Source: [Clostridium] aerotolerans DSM 5434 (GTDB taxonomy: Bacteria > Bacillota > Clostridia > Lachnospirales > Lachnospiraceae). Taken from it: a stretch of DNA of 64,000 nt. The stretch is taken from positions 1 to 64,000 of the forward strand of contig NZ_JHWJ01000017.1 of the NCBI RefSeq assembly GCF_000687555.1, written 5' to 3'. Position 1 is the stretch's first letter; each line of letters opens with the position of its first letter. Below are positions 18,675 through 26,775 of the stretch, one piece after another. The notes below the pieces were generated by a model. The model was not told the origin of the DNA, did not search any database, and was given only the letters and a program-made list of their open reading frames with translations. Both the position numbers and the translations under genes were made by a program.

Positions 18675-20045
18675 TTATTTTGCCTGATAATGACCATTTT
18701 GTAATATTTGCTTTTGTGCTTCTGTAGCTGTTCCAGATTGATTAGCTTTAACTGCTTGATTCCAGACTGACTCATTAACCCATGAATCTCCAACTTTTAC
18801 CTCCACTACTTTTTGAACACCATTTGCATTACCTGGTGTTGTTTTGGTAACTACCCACGTAGTTCCTCTATCATATTGTACGGCTCCTGGTGTTTCTGTA
18901 TGCCATCTTGCTTCATAATTATAATTACCATCATTCCATTTATATTTTATTTGTTGATATCCATTTTTAGATTGAGCAATTACTTTAGTTTTTTCAGGTA
19001 TATTAACTGGTGAACCACCATTATTTCGAATATCTGTTGTAACTTTTACTAAGTCATCACCTGATAAAGAATCAAATTTAATATTATCATATTTAGTTTT
19101 GCCAGCCCCCTTAGCCTCAACTTTCTGAGTCACAGATTTACTATACTTGCTTTGTCCGTTACTTACGTTTTTAATACCACTATACATTATAGCCGCGTAT
19201 GCGATCGTATTAACACCGTCTGCTAAAGCACTGGAAAAAACTTTATTTTCTTCCTGCCATCTATAAAAAGGTTTTGTATCGATATTATGTGCTGTTTCCT
19301 TACAATCCTTTTTAAGAAATTCAATTGTTTTCGTATTTATTTTAAGTTCATTCCAACCTTCATCATTAGATATGCCTTGTCTTACTCCGCCTGTTTGCAT
19401 ACCATTAACGAAACCTTCCATTGTCGAAGTATCACAGTAGGGCAGAAGATGTCCAAAAGCACTTCTTAAATAATTTCCTTCTACATTCTTCTCATCAAAT
19501 AGGGTATAAAGGTCTATATCTCCTTTCTTTAGGGTCTGATCTTCAATAAACTTAATGGCTTTATTGTACATTCCTTTGTTAAGATAAAGGCTTCCGTATG
19601 GATTTTCTAACACCTCCCGAAGTCCGGGGTACTTTTGATCCATCTCTTCACAAAATAATATCTGCTTGGCAAATATTCCATCCTGTCCGGAACTAATGAT
19701 TTTAAACTCTGCTCCTACAACCCTACATGCGAGAAGAGACTCTGTAGTAATGATTTCTTTTCCATTAACCTTCTCTCCTTGCGGAACTGGATTTTCCCAT
19801 TTATTATTTAGATTCATTAGGGTTTCACAAGAACCTCCGGCGTAACAGTCACCAAAGGGCAGGATATTGAATAAAGCTTTAGTATCGTCTACACAAGCTT
19901 TGGGTAGATTGTTGATTTTTATATCTTCTGAATCAACATATAAGTAACTGTCTTGAGAACCATATGGGCATCGCAGTTTAGCACCTAATACCAATGGTTC
20001 TGGTGGTTTTTTTTCCTTACCAAACAGCCAGTCAAAAAATCCCAT
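18675..20045 (-). CDS. DUF4280 PAAR-like spike-tip protein with C-terminal putative toxin
   Basis: This 456-aa protein begins with a short Lys-rich lead. A DUF4280 domain follows (residues ~17-130), with LGAKLRCPYGS, a second cysteine region (PFGDCYAGGSCETL) and a third (LLACRVVGAEF). DUF4280 is regarded as PAAR-like, a cap for VgrG-type spikes. A linker (~135-300) precedes an unrecognised C-terminal domain (~315-456) containing ARWHTETP, TTWVVTKTTPGN and a terminal GHYQAK. Domain order and the adjacent small gene suggest a polymorphic toxin. The sequence is more AT-rich toward the C-terminus, consistent with toxin-tip exchange. Confidence 0.78.
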   Translation of the reverse strand: MGFFDWLFGKEKKPPEPLVLGAKLRCPYGSQDSYLYVDSEDIKINNLPKACVDDTKALFNILPFGDCYAGGSCETLMNLNNKWENPVPQGEKVNGKEIITTESLLACRVVGAEFKIISSGQDGIFAKQILFCEEMDQKYPGLREVLENPYGSLYLNKGMYNKAIKFIEDQTLKKGDIDLYTLFDEKNVEGNYLRSAFGHLLPYCDTSTMEGFVNGMQTGGVRQGISNDEGWNELKINTKTIEFLKKDCKETAHNIDTKPFYRWQEENKVFSSALADGVNTIAYAAIMYSGIKNVSNGQSKYSKSVTQKVEAKGAGKTKYDNIKFDSLSGDDLVKVTTDIRNNGGSPVNIPEKTKVIAQSKNGYQQIKYKWNDGNYNYEARWHTETPGAVQYDRGTTWVVTKTTPGNANGVQKVVEVKVGDSWVNESVWNQAVKANQSGTATEAQKQILQNGHYQAK

Positions 20046-20058
20046 GTAATTCCTCCTT

Positions 20059-20580
20059 TCATTTTATCATAAACTCTTTCATTCTCATACCCGTTACCTC
20101 TCTTCGGTGAGCACTTTCTACAAAGTCCAGGTTTGCTATTATGTATCTGCCTTTTATTCCGCCAAGGCGGAAGACTGGGAATGATGGAATATTTTCTTTT
20201 GATAATATTCCTGTTATGATTTCGCTTTTGTCCTTGCTGATTTCACTATTTTCATGCAGACAGTCAATCTCTGGTAAGTTGGGTATCTGGAAGAATGCTG
20301 TTCTTTGGTTTGTTTTATCAAATAGGGTTGCATATTTAAATTGGACTTGAGGCTGGTAGAGGCGGATTAAGGATGCAAATTCTTTGGATACCATAAAATA
20401 CGGATGCGATATTAAATCCATAAACTGAATTTCTTCATTCAGATCTACTAAAAAGTGGTTATGATCTTGAATTTCACAATATATTTCATGATCTGATCTA
20501 CCAGGTTTAATTTTGTTGTACCAGTCCAGGAAAAGGGGCTGGGGATTTTTTGTATCAGAGTAAATACTAAAATATCTCAT
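20059..20580 (-). CDS. Imm11-like (DUF1629) protein
   Basis: This 173-aa soluble protein has a C-terminal pattern (FPVFRLGGIKGRYIIANLDFVESAHRREVTGMRM) resembling the Imm11 / MXAN_0049 immunity family. It could be an immunity protein for a toxin no longer present, or an adaptor within the cassette. It lies 13 nt before the DUF4280 gene and 1 nt after the 199-aa gene. The family call rests on pattern only. Confidence 0.55.
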   Translation of the reverse strand: MRYFSIYSDTKNPQPLFLDWYNKIKPGRSDHEIYCEIQDHNHFLVDLNEEIQFMDLISHPYFMVSKEFASLIRLYQPQVQFKYATLFDKTNQRTAFFQIPNLPEIDCLHENSEISKDKSEIITGILSKENIPSFPVFRLGGIKGRYIIANLDFVESAHRREVTGMRMKEFMIK

Positions 20581-20581
20581 T

Positions 20582-21181
20582 TTAGAGTTCCTTTCCCAAG
20601 ATATAAAGAATATCTGCTTGTCCCATGTATTCTCCGAAAAGTATGTGGACTTGATTGTCCAGACGGTCCTTACAGGGCAAAAATCCTTCTACTGATATAG
20701 CTTCATTAAGCATGGAGTGGATGAAAGCTTTGGTTATTCGATGGTAATAAGGTATATAGGCATAGCGGATATAATCAACCTCATATTCACGGATTCTTGG
20801 TAAATATGTTTCTATCTGTTTACTAATGGCTTTAACATCTTCCTCAAATAAATAATATATGTTTCGTGCGTCCCAATAGGAGGTTGAAGAGGTCGTGTCA
20901 CTATAAAAGCTGCTATCCATCATATCTATTCTTATCAGGTAGTTCTTAAGAAATATACTGCTGTACAGATTAGAAAAAAGTATGTAGGACAGCTTCCCTT
21001 TTTCATCATTATCTTGACAAATCATTGCCTGTTCTTTAGCGCTCATAAATGCTTTTAGAAATTCATGAACCATTTCTCTGCTATTTTCTTCACAGGATGC
21101 AGCAATTAGTTTACTGCTTTTTATAAACTGTTCAGGAATAAGCTTGTTAATGATATTTAGTAGATTTTCTTTTCGATCCAT
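20582..21181 (-). CDS. Unknown helical protein of the spike operon
   Basis: This 199-aa, predominantly helical, soluble protein was not recognised. It is rich in Tyr and Ile, with a YWDARNIYYLFEEDVKAISKQIETYLPRI segment, and has no signal peptide or membrane segment. Its start codon overlaps the VgrG2 stop by 1 nt, so translation is probably coupled. Position between spike and tip genes suggests an adaptor or chaperone (inference). Confidence 0.6.
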   Translation of the reverse strand: MDRKENLLNIINKLIPEQFIKSSKLIAASCEENSREMVHEFLKAFMSAKEQAMICQDNDEKGKLSYILFSNLYSSIFLKNYLIRIDMMDSSFYSDTTSSTSYWDARNIYYLFEEDVKAISKQIETYLPRIREYEVDYIRYAYIPYYHRITKAFIHSMLNEAISVEGFLPCKDRLDNQVHILFGEYMGQADILYILGKEL

Positions 21182-22578
21182 TATTGTATCCTGAACTTTC
21201 CACCCTTAAAGGAGATGTCTTTATCAATATAGAGCCCCGCCCCGCCTTGTTTAATGTTAACACGATCTGTTCCGGCTATTGTAAGAGAGGAATCTTCACT
21301 TGATATAGTCATGTTTCCTTTGGAAGTAATGGATATATTCTTATTGCTTTCTATTCGTATTCCTTCTCCATCTTTTATCTTAATGGACATTCCTTTATTG
21401 TTTGTCATCTCTATGCTATCTGGGGTAAATAATAATTCCTTTCCGTACTTTGTTTTAAATGATTTATGATCTGGATTTACTCTGCCATTGTTGGTTTTTA
21501 GATGTATGGAACTTATTACATATCCTTGTTCTTCGATTGGGCCTGGAATTTGAAGTCGTACATGATCTTCAGGCTCTGGCATACAATACCACCCTGATCC
21601 ATCTGGTGACGAATATCCGGTAGAGTAAGGAAACCATTTGTTTATGCTTTGATTAGAATTTTCATCATCTATCAGTTGGACTTTTACCATGTCACGTTTT
21701 ACTTCTTTAACAATGGCCTGAAATGAGCAGCCTTGTATCTTATCATTCAAGCGCTCCATGGTTTCTAACCCACTTTCTGGTCGGAAGAAATAGGAGTGAT
21801 TTAATTCTCCATTTAAATATTCACTTTGAATTTTATATATGTATCCGCCTTCATTGTTCAATATCAGCTTGTCCCAAATGTGATAAATTTCTCTTGAAGA
21901 TATATGATATTCCAGATAATCATGCTCCATTGGGGAACCAATACCGTTAGATTTCTTAACCATATATTGATCCATATGTTTGCTTATACCTATAGAAACG
22001 GAATTTGGAAGTTGATAGGTAGTGATGTTTGCATTACCGATGTAGTAAAAAGCTCCTTCTTTTTCGATGGCAGGTGTAACATTCAATCCAAAGCGACTGG
22101 CAATACGAAGAATAAACTCCCAGTCAGTTTCTTTATATTGCAATAAAAAGTCAATTGTGGCAGAAGATAAGCCTCCCGTCTCCTTAACTCCCGATTCTCC
22201 ATATGTCTGATTTATAGTATTTAATACCTCTAGATAGGATATCCCCGATGTTTGAAAGGAGCGAAAATGAAGGGAAGTATCCATAAGATAGGTTCCGCTT
22301 TTTAGTATTAGAGTGAGATTAGTGGTGTGTGCCTTAGACTCTAAGGAAAATCCAGCAATAACTCCAGTCATTAAGATTTTTTTTGATCCCTCATTATCCT
22401 CGGTAGTAATAGTGACCCATTTTTGTTCCATTAGCTTTCTTTTGTATTCTTCCACATCCGTATCACGTATGCAGCCAGTACAGACGGCGGTAGCGTGTTT
22501 TCCTATTTGCTGATCAATCTTAAGTGTTTCTAAAGTTAAAAATTCAAAGTGAGAAAAAAATATTTTATCAGCTTTCAT
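21181..22578 (-). CDS. VgrG-like contractile-injection spike protein (second copy)
   Basis: This 465-aa protein has a gp27/late-control-D type N-terminal part (~1-290) with LLQYKETDWEFILRIASRFG, the spike-family signature. A gp5-like OB-fold follows (~295-360; WFPYSTGYSSPDGSGWYCMP, then VRLQIPG). The C-terminal beta-rich tail (IRIESNKNISITSKGNMTIS) would form the needle. It shares the QYKETDWEFILR block with the first VgrG gene but is otherwise divergent. It lies 3 nt from the chaperone-like gene upstream. No effector domain is fused; the tip would be the DUF4280 protein. Confidence 0.85.
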   Translation of the reverse strand: MKADKIFFSHFEFLTLETLKIDQQIGKHATAVCTGCIRDTDVEEYKRKLMEQKWVTITTEDNEGSKKILMTGVIAGFSLESKAHTTNLTLILKSGTYLMDTSLHFRSFQTSGISYLEVLNTINQTYGESGVKETGGLSSATIDFLLQYKETDWEFILRIASRFGLNVTPAIEKEGAFYYIGNANITTYQLPNSVSIGISKHMDQYMVKKSNGIGSPMEHDYLEYHISSREIYHIWDKLILNNEGGYIYKIQSEYLNGELNHSYFFRPESGLETMERLNDKIQGCSFQAIVKEVKRDMVKVQLIDDENSNQSINKWFPYSTGYSSPDGSGWYCMPEPEDHVRLQIPGPIEEQGYVISSIHLKTNNGRVNPDHKSFKTKYGKELLFTPDSIEMTNNKGMSIKIKDGEGIRIESNKNISITSKGNMTISSEDSSLTIAGTDRVNIKQGGAGLYIDKDISFKGGKFRIQ

Positions 22579-22581
22579 CTT

Positions 22582-23181
22582 TTAATCTTCCTTTCTTCCA
22601 ATTTTTATATAATCCAGAGATTTAAGAATGGGTTCCTTCCATTCATCGTAAAAGCACATCCTGCAATTAAACGTCCCAGCCAGCAGGTGTTCATCTGTAA
22701 GAACTAACAATTGTAAGTTATAGGTTTCATCGTCCAGTGTGAAATTTTTGTACTCGAACCACATTCCTTCTGCCTTTTCTGGCTGAAAGCAGCCTTTTCC
22801 ATAAAATACAGTCTCAGGAGCAGTTTGCAGCACTGATTCCATCATTTTTTTAATAAGCTCGTCTAATTTGTTATATTCCTGATAAGCATTTCTGTTTAAC
22901 AGATGGAACCCTAGATTTTCATCATAAGATGGGGAGGTGAGCAGTATGGGGGGACGATAATTGCTTATATATCGGACTTTCGCAATATTCTCAGGCATAT
23001 CAATAAAATAATCAGGAACCAGAATTGTTAAATTACCGTCAAAAAGTAATTGAGGTAAAAATCGAACCTTTTTTCCGCGGATATGTATTTCATCTTTAAG
23101 TAAATGAAAGGAGGTAGTCTTACTCTGATAATAGTTTTTTAACTTAATGATCTCTTCATCCGCATAGTTACCTATATTCAT
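22582..23181 (-). CDS. DcrB/EagR-like protein, probable effector chaperone (second copy)
   Basis: This 199-aa soluble protein has a pattern resembling the DcrB/DUF1795 (Mog1/PsbP-like) fold: a LTILVPDYFIDMPENIAKVRY strand region, a central helix (LDELIKKMMESVLQ), then a beta run (GMWFEYKNFTLDDETYNLQLL) and a final EPILKSLDYIKI. EagT/EagR proteins of this fold hold type VI effectors near VgrG. Genes lie on both sides with gaps of 3 and 34 nt. The fold is inferred by eye. Confidence 0.55.
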   Translation of the reverse strand: MNIGNYADEEIIKLKNYYQSKTTSFHLLKDEIHIRGKKVRFLPQLLFDGNLTILVPDYFIDMPENIAKVRYISNYRPPILLTSPSYDENLGFHLLNRNAYQEYNKLDELIKKMMESVLQTAPETVFYGKGCFQPEKAEGMWFEYKNFTLDDETYNLQLLVLTDEHLLAGTFNCRMCFYDEWKEPILKSLDYIKIGRKED

Positions 23182-23215
23182 AAAATTCTCCTTTTAAAGA
23201 TAATGTCTATTTGAC

Positions 23216-23728
23216 TTACGAACAATTACTAATGCGCCGATAGGAGGGGGTTCTTTCTGGGATTTCAAGAGAGTTCATTATCTGCATTAACTGTCTTACT
23301 CCGTCCTCATCTTCTAAAAGACATCCCATGGTTCCCAACATCATGCATCCCTCCACGGAAAGAATGTACATAATGTTCCGTAGAATTCCTTCTTTGCTAT
23401 GTGTTTTAAAGGTAAAATATCCAAAGATTTTTTCCTCTTTTTCTAAAAGCTGTGGTGCCTCAATCAAGCAGGTAGGATAAAGACTCATAATGGAATTAGA
23501 AATGGATTGGATTCCTTGTTCTACCTGAAAATTGGATAGCTTTTGATCCTTTAGCAAAGAAAAGGTGCAAAATCTGTTAGCTTCTATCTCTTCGTAAATG
23601 AATTGTGGTCTATCTTCATTTGGAAACATTAACTCTAACTTTTCCCAATTCATTGATTCAAAGGAACTAGGAAGAGTGAGGGAAAGCAGGTTATTAAAAA
23701 GAATTATTTGATTCATGGACGTCCTCAT
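23216..23728 (-). CDS. DcrB/EagR-like protein, probable effector chaperone (first copy)
   Basis: This 170-aa protein has the DcrB/EagR layout. A short N-terminal strand (LSLTLPSSFESM) leads to an amphipathic helix (VEQGIQSISNSIMSLYP). Paired strands follow (IFGYFTFKTHSKEGILRNIMYILSVEG), then a C-terminal helix (GVRQLMQIMNSLEIP). No signal peptide is present, unlike lipoprotein DcrB, consistent with a cytosolic chaperone. GGAGGAATGAT precedes the ATG, overlapping the end of the 74-aa gene. Confidence 0.58.
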   Translation of the reverse strand: MRTSMNQIILFNNLLSLTLPSSFESMNWEKLELMFPNEDRPQFIYEEIEANRFCTFSLLKDQKLSNFQVEQGIQSISNSIMSLYPTCLIEAPQLLEKEEKIFGYFTFKTHSKEGILRNIMYILSVEGCMMLGTMGCLLEDEDGVRQLMQIMNSLEIPERTPSYRRISNCS

Positions 23729-23729
23729 A

Positions 23730-23954
23730 TCATTCCTCCGAATTTAGCCTTAAGTTGCAAAGCTGATTTTTTATTTCCTTCTTGCATTTATCAAAGGATA
23801 CTGGGACATCGGGATAGAGTATCTGATTGTGTCCGGTTACAACCTGTTCCATTTGCATTGGAACCTTTTCCTTGACTTGTCCTACAGATAATTGGTTTAA
23901 TTTATCTATCATAGGACTTTTTCCAACAGCTCCATTTATAACGGAATATGCCAT
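23730..23954 (-). CDS. Small unknown protein of the spike operon
   Basis: This 74-aa protein was not recognised. The N-terminus is MAYSVINGAVGKSPMIDKLN, the middle is polar with VTGHNQILYPDVPVSFDKCK, and it has two cysteines. The stop is 1 nt from the next gene and the start 2 nt from the VgrG1 stop, with AAAGGAGAATAAGC as RBS. That packing supports a real gene. It could be a spike-associated or baseplate-linking peptide (guess from position). Confidence 0.6.
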   Translation of the reverse strand: MAYSVINGAVGKSPMIDKLNQLSVGQVKEKVPMQMEQVVTGHNQILYPDVPVSFDKCKKEIKNQLCNLRLNSEE

Positions 23955-23956
23955 GC

Positions 23957-25624
23957 TTATTCTCCTTTCATTCTTCCGGCGATAGGTCGGAATCCGGCTG
24001 CGATCTGGGATAATTTATTTTTTTCTACTACTTGAGGGATGGAGGAGACAACATTAATAATTGACTTTCCTAACTCATAAGTTCGTTTGTCTTCTTCCTC
24101 TGACAGTTTTTTTAGCTGTAGGTCAAGTTTCTCTTTTACTTCCTTTTTTCTATCTTCCCTAAGATTATTTGATATAGAGGTACCTTCCGTAAGAACCCCA
24201 GGCCCTTTTGATGATGAGTTTTCATCCTTTGCCTCCAGATTTGTAAATACACTGTTTTCTCCCATGGAATCCAGATTGTGGCAAAGGTTTACAATTGCGG
24301 GACTTCCTAGCTGCCTTTTTATAGCAGTAACTTCGGTAGGGGCATTTAGTTCGATCTGTGTTCCATAAATAGAGATTTTCCCTTTTGCCTGTATGAATAT
24401 TTCATTGTTGCTTTGTATGGAATTTCCAATTTCGTCCTGAATGGAAATACTAGATTGATTTCTATTAGAGGAAAAATTAATACCAGAGGGTTTGAGTGAC
24501 ATTGCTTTTTCGTTCTCTGTAATAAACCACCGATTTTCCGGAGTTTTTGATTCTTTTTCCAGTGATTCATTTTGCTGTGCGCAGTTAATGGCTATTGCTT
24601 TTTGTTCATCCTCTCCAGGTATTAGAAGGTTGACTCTGCTTCCAATTTCCGGCATGCAGTAAAGCATATTACCAGATTCAGGTGACCAGGGATACAAGTA
24701 AGCGTTGCCAGTATCTTGTTTTTCATCGATATTCAGATGGATACTAATTGACTCTTCCTTTTGACTTAAAACGGTGCCGGTAAAAGAAATATTTTTCAAG
24801 TTGGGATTATAGGATATAGGAGTAAAATAATGTTTATTTACAGCTAATTTGCAAATACAGTGCAGAAGGCCTTTATGTAGAATTAAACTGATGTGGTATG
24901 GCCATAAAACTTCGTTTTGAAAGAGGACACATTCATCTAAATGAAGAATCTGACTTGTATCCACTTCGTAATAAGTTGCTTCTTCGGTTCTCCAGTAAGG
25001 TGATCGATTCATTTCTGCATCCATGCACCATTTTTGCCTGGTCACATGCAGTTTTTGAGGGATTTTTTCATCCTGGAACCCGAGATAGAATCCATTGCTG
25101 TCATAATTTGAGGAAGTAATAACCGGGGCGTTTAGATGAGTTGCCAGCCTTAATATAAACTCCCAGTCTGTTTCTTTATACTGAATAAATGGTTGGGTGA
25201 TTGATTGGTCTGTTGCAGAACATAAAAACTGAAAGGAATTTTCCTGCGCTATTTTTTTTATAAGTCCTGTGACTGAATCATTACAATCCTGAAAGGATCT
25301 GTTTTTTCTTTCTAAATCCATAAGCCAGGTTAAGGAGACTGCGGAAAGAGATATCGTTTCGTATATTGACTCTTTTTCAATATGGACTTTAGTAATTACC
25401 CCAGTAAATATCAGATGCTCTTTATGATCCTTTACATAATAGAGTTTAACAGGCTGATTCATAAGCTCTGTACTGGACGGGCCTAAGCTTTCAGATTCTA
25501 TATTTGCCTTAATTTCAGCCATGGCATGGGAACCAATCCTTTCGCTTACAGAAAGCTGAAGGATGCGGTTTACTTTTATGTTGCATTTGATTTTAATTTC
25601 ACCATATGTAATGTATTCAGCCAT
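23957..25624 (-). CDS. VgrG-like contractile-injection spike protein (first copy)
   Basis: This 555-aa first gene of the operon has a gp27-like N-terminal half containing QYKETDWEFILRLATHLNAP, a gp5-like OB domain near residues 330-390 (AYLYPWSPESGNMLYCMP, VNLLIPG), and a beta-rich SISIQDE/NNEIFIQAKGKISIYG tail. A charged helical extension follows (KEVKEKLDLQLKKLSEEEDKR to the end) that the second copy lacks and that could be a cargo-docking region. The ATG at 25624 has AAGGA seven nt upstream; the frame to 25789 adds a hydrophobic stretch without an RBS. Confidence 0.85.
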   Translation of the reverse strand: MAEYITYGEIKIKCNIKVNRILQLSVSERIGSHAMAEIKANIESESLGPSSTELMNQPVKLYYVKDHKEHLIFTGVITKVHIEKESIYETISLSAVSLTWLMDLERKNRSFQDCNDSVTGLIKKIAQENSFQFLCSATDQSITQPFIQYKETDWEFILRLATHLNAPVITSSNYDSNGFYLGFQDEKIPQKLHVTRQKWCMDAEMNRSPYWRTEEATYYEVDTSQILHLDECVLFQNEVLWPYHISLILHKGLLHCICKLAVNKHYFTPISYNPNLKNISFTGTVLSQKEESISIHLNIDEKQDTGNAYLYPWSPESGNMLYCMPEIGSRVNLLIPGEDEQKAIAINCAQQNESLEKESKTPENRWFITENEKAMSLKPSGINFSSNRNQSSISIQDEIGNSIQSNNEIFIQAKGKISIYGTQIELNAPTEVTAIKRQLGSPAIVNLCHNLDSMGENSVFTNLEAKDENSSSKGPGVLTEGTSISNNLREDRKKEVKEKLDLQLKKLSEEEDKRTYELGKSIINVVSSIPQVVEKNKLSQIAAGFRPIAGRMKGE

Positions 25625-25863
25625 ATATTTTTCCTTATTCTCCTTTATTATTTTGTTACCGCTTTTAAATGGAATTATTTCTATATAAGTAAGAATAATA
25701 CAAAAATCGACAAAAAAATCTGTATGTATAAAATAACCCCCTGTAAGTAAAAATTTGTAACCCATCCAGAGGAAAAACTGGATGGTCATGGAAATGAATG
25801 GGAGAGGGCTTCTTAATTTGCCGGGAAAATCCGCCTGAATGCAAGGAAAATTGCATTTTTCCC
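25625..25863. other. Intergenic region between spike operon and rpmH
   Basis: No gene is seen. It must hold the promoter of the minus-strand spike operon. The best minus-strand candidate is weak, a TATTAT with a poor -35 near 25690-25720. A hairpin CCATCCAG/CTGGATGG lies near 25763-25786. Confidence 0.5.
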
Positions 25864-25892
25864 TTGACGAACTATGCTTTGTTCTATATAAT
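25864..25892 (+). promoter_or_regulatory. Promoter of the rpmH operon
   Basis: TTGACG (25864-25869) and TATAAT (25887-25892) are exactly 17 nt apart, about 90 nt before rpmH. Confidence 0.85.
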
Positions 25893-25981
25893 TGAAACGA
25901 TGTTTAACTAAAATAGTCTCAATATGTTTCATCATATTGCCTATGATAAGCTATTGTAACAAGAGGAGGTGTCCGTACATT

Positions 25982-26116
25982 ATGAAAATGACGTTTCAGC
26001 CAAAGAAGAGACAGAGATCCAAAGTTCATGGCTTCAGAGCCAGAATGAGCACTCCGGGCGGAAGAAAAGTTTTAGCTGCCAGAAGAGCAAAAGGAAGAGC
26101 AAAATTATCAGCTTAA
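25982..26116 (+). CDS. rpmH: 50S ribosomal protein L34
   Basis: This 44-aa, very basic protein ([22 protein letters not shown]) is the standard L34. AGAGGAGGTGT precedes the ATG at 25982; the frame from 25892 is an upstream extension. It is first in the rpmH-rnpA-yidD-yidC-jag-mnmE-mnmG-rsmG run. In most Firmicutes it lies immediately across oriC from dnaA, but here the two are about 12 kb apart. Confidence 0.97.
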   Translation: MKMTFQPKKRQRSKVHGFRARMSTPGGRKVLAARRAKGRAKLSA

Positions 26117-26188
26117 TGGACCAGGCCGCAATTAATTGTGGCCTTTTCTTTTCTCAAATTCCAGATAAACGGAAAAGGAAAGATTTTT

Positions 26189-26536
26189 ATGAAACATTTT
26201 AATTCGATCAAGAAAAACAAGGATTTTCAGGCTGTTTATCAGAATGGGAAATCCTATGCCAATAAGCTTCTTGTGATGTATGTAAAAAAGACGGACATGC
26301 CTAAATCAAGGATTGGAATATCCGTCAGCAAGAAGGTTGGAAACAGCGTTGTGAGGCATCATATAACCAGATTAATCAGAGAAAGCTTCAGGCTTCATGA
26401 GGACATGGTGGAGGCCGGGTTAGACATCGTAGTCGTTGCCAGGGCGGCGGCAAAGGAAGAAAATTACAAAACAATCGAAAGTGCATATTTGCACTTGTGC
26501 GGACTTCATAACATTATAAAAAAAGAATCGAAGTGA
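26189..26536 (+). CDS. rnpA: Ribonuclease P protein component
   Basis: This 115-aa basic protein assists the RNase P RNA in 5' tRNA maturation. The family signature appears as [21 protein letters not shown] (RNR motif region, here with HH in the usual variable positions) and [17 protein letters not shown]. The start at 26189 has AAGGAAAG upstream; the frame from 26138 is an extension through the rpmH-rnpA spacer. Confidence 0.95.
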   Translation: MKHFNSIKKNKDFQAVYQNGKSYANKLLVMYVKKTDMPKSRIGISVSKKVGNSVVRHHITRLIRESFRLHEDMVEAGLDIVVVARAAAKEENYKTIESAYLHLCGLHNIIKKESK

Positions 26537-26540
26537 TCTT

Positions 26541-26756
26541 ATGGTGAAAAAAGTCATGATTTTGTTGATCAGAGGATATCAGAAATATCTCTCTCCCCTT
26601 AAAATAAGAACTCACTGCATATACACGCCTACGTGCTCTCAATACGCCATTGAAGCACTTAATAAGTATGGCGTGTTAAAAGGTACGTTTTTGGCTTGCT
26701 ATCGGATTCTTCGCTGTAATCCGTTTGCAAAAGGCGGTTATGATCCAGTTCCGTAA
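26541..26756 (+). CDS. yidD: Membrane protein insertion efficiency factor YidD
   Basis: This 71-aa protein has the family pattern [35 protein letters not shown], with its characteristic cysteines, and the [14 protein letters not shown] ending. It is peripheral to the inner face of the membrane and helps YidC. It lies 4 nt after rnpA. Confidence 0.95.
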   Translation: MVKKVMILLIRGYQKYLSPLKIRTHCIYTPTCSQYAIEALNKYGVLKGTFLACYRILRCNPFAKGGYDPVP

Positions 26757-26775
26757 CAGATGAGGAGGTAGTTCA

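Noticed and set aside
18297-25624. Prophage
   Set aside because: No integrase, terminase, capsid, portal, lysis or att-like repeats were seen. Two VgrG genes with chaperone-like and immunity-like genes fit an effector cassette better.
25500-25789. N-terminal extension of VgrG1 with a hydrophobic stretch
   Set aside because: The RBS supports the ATG at 25624, and the extension is AT-rich spacer DNA read through by chance.
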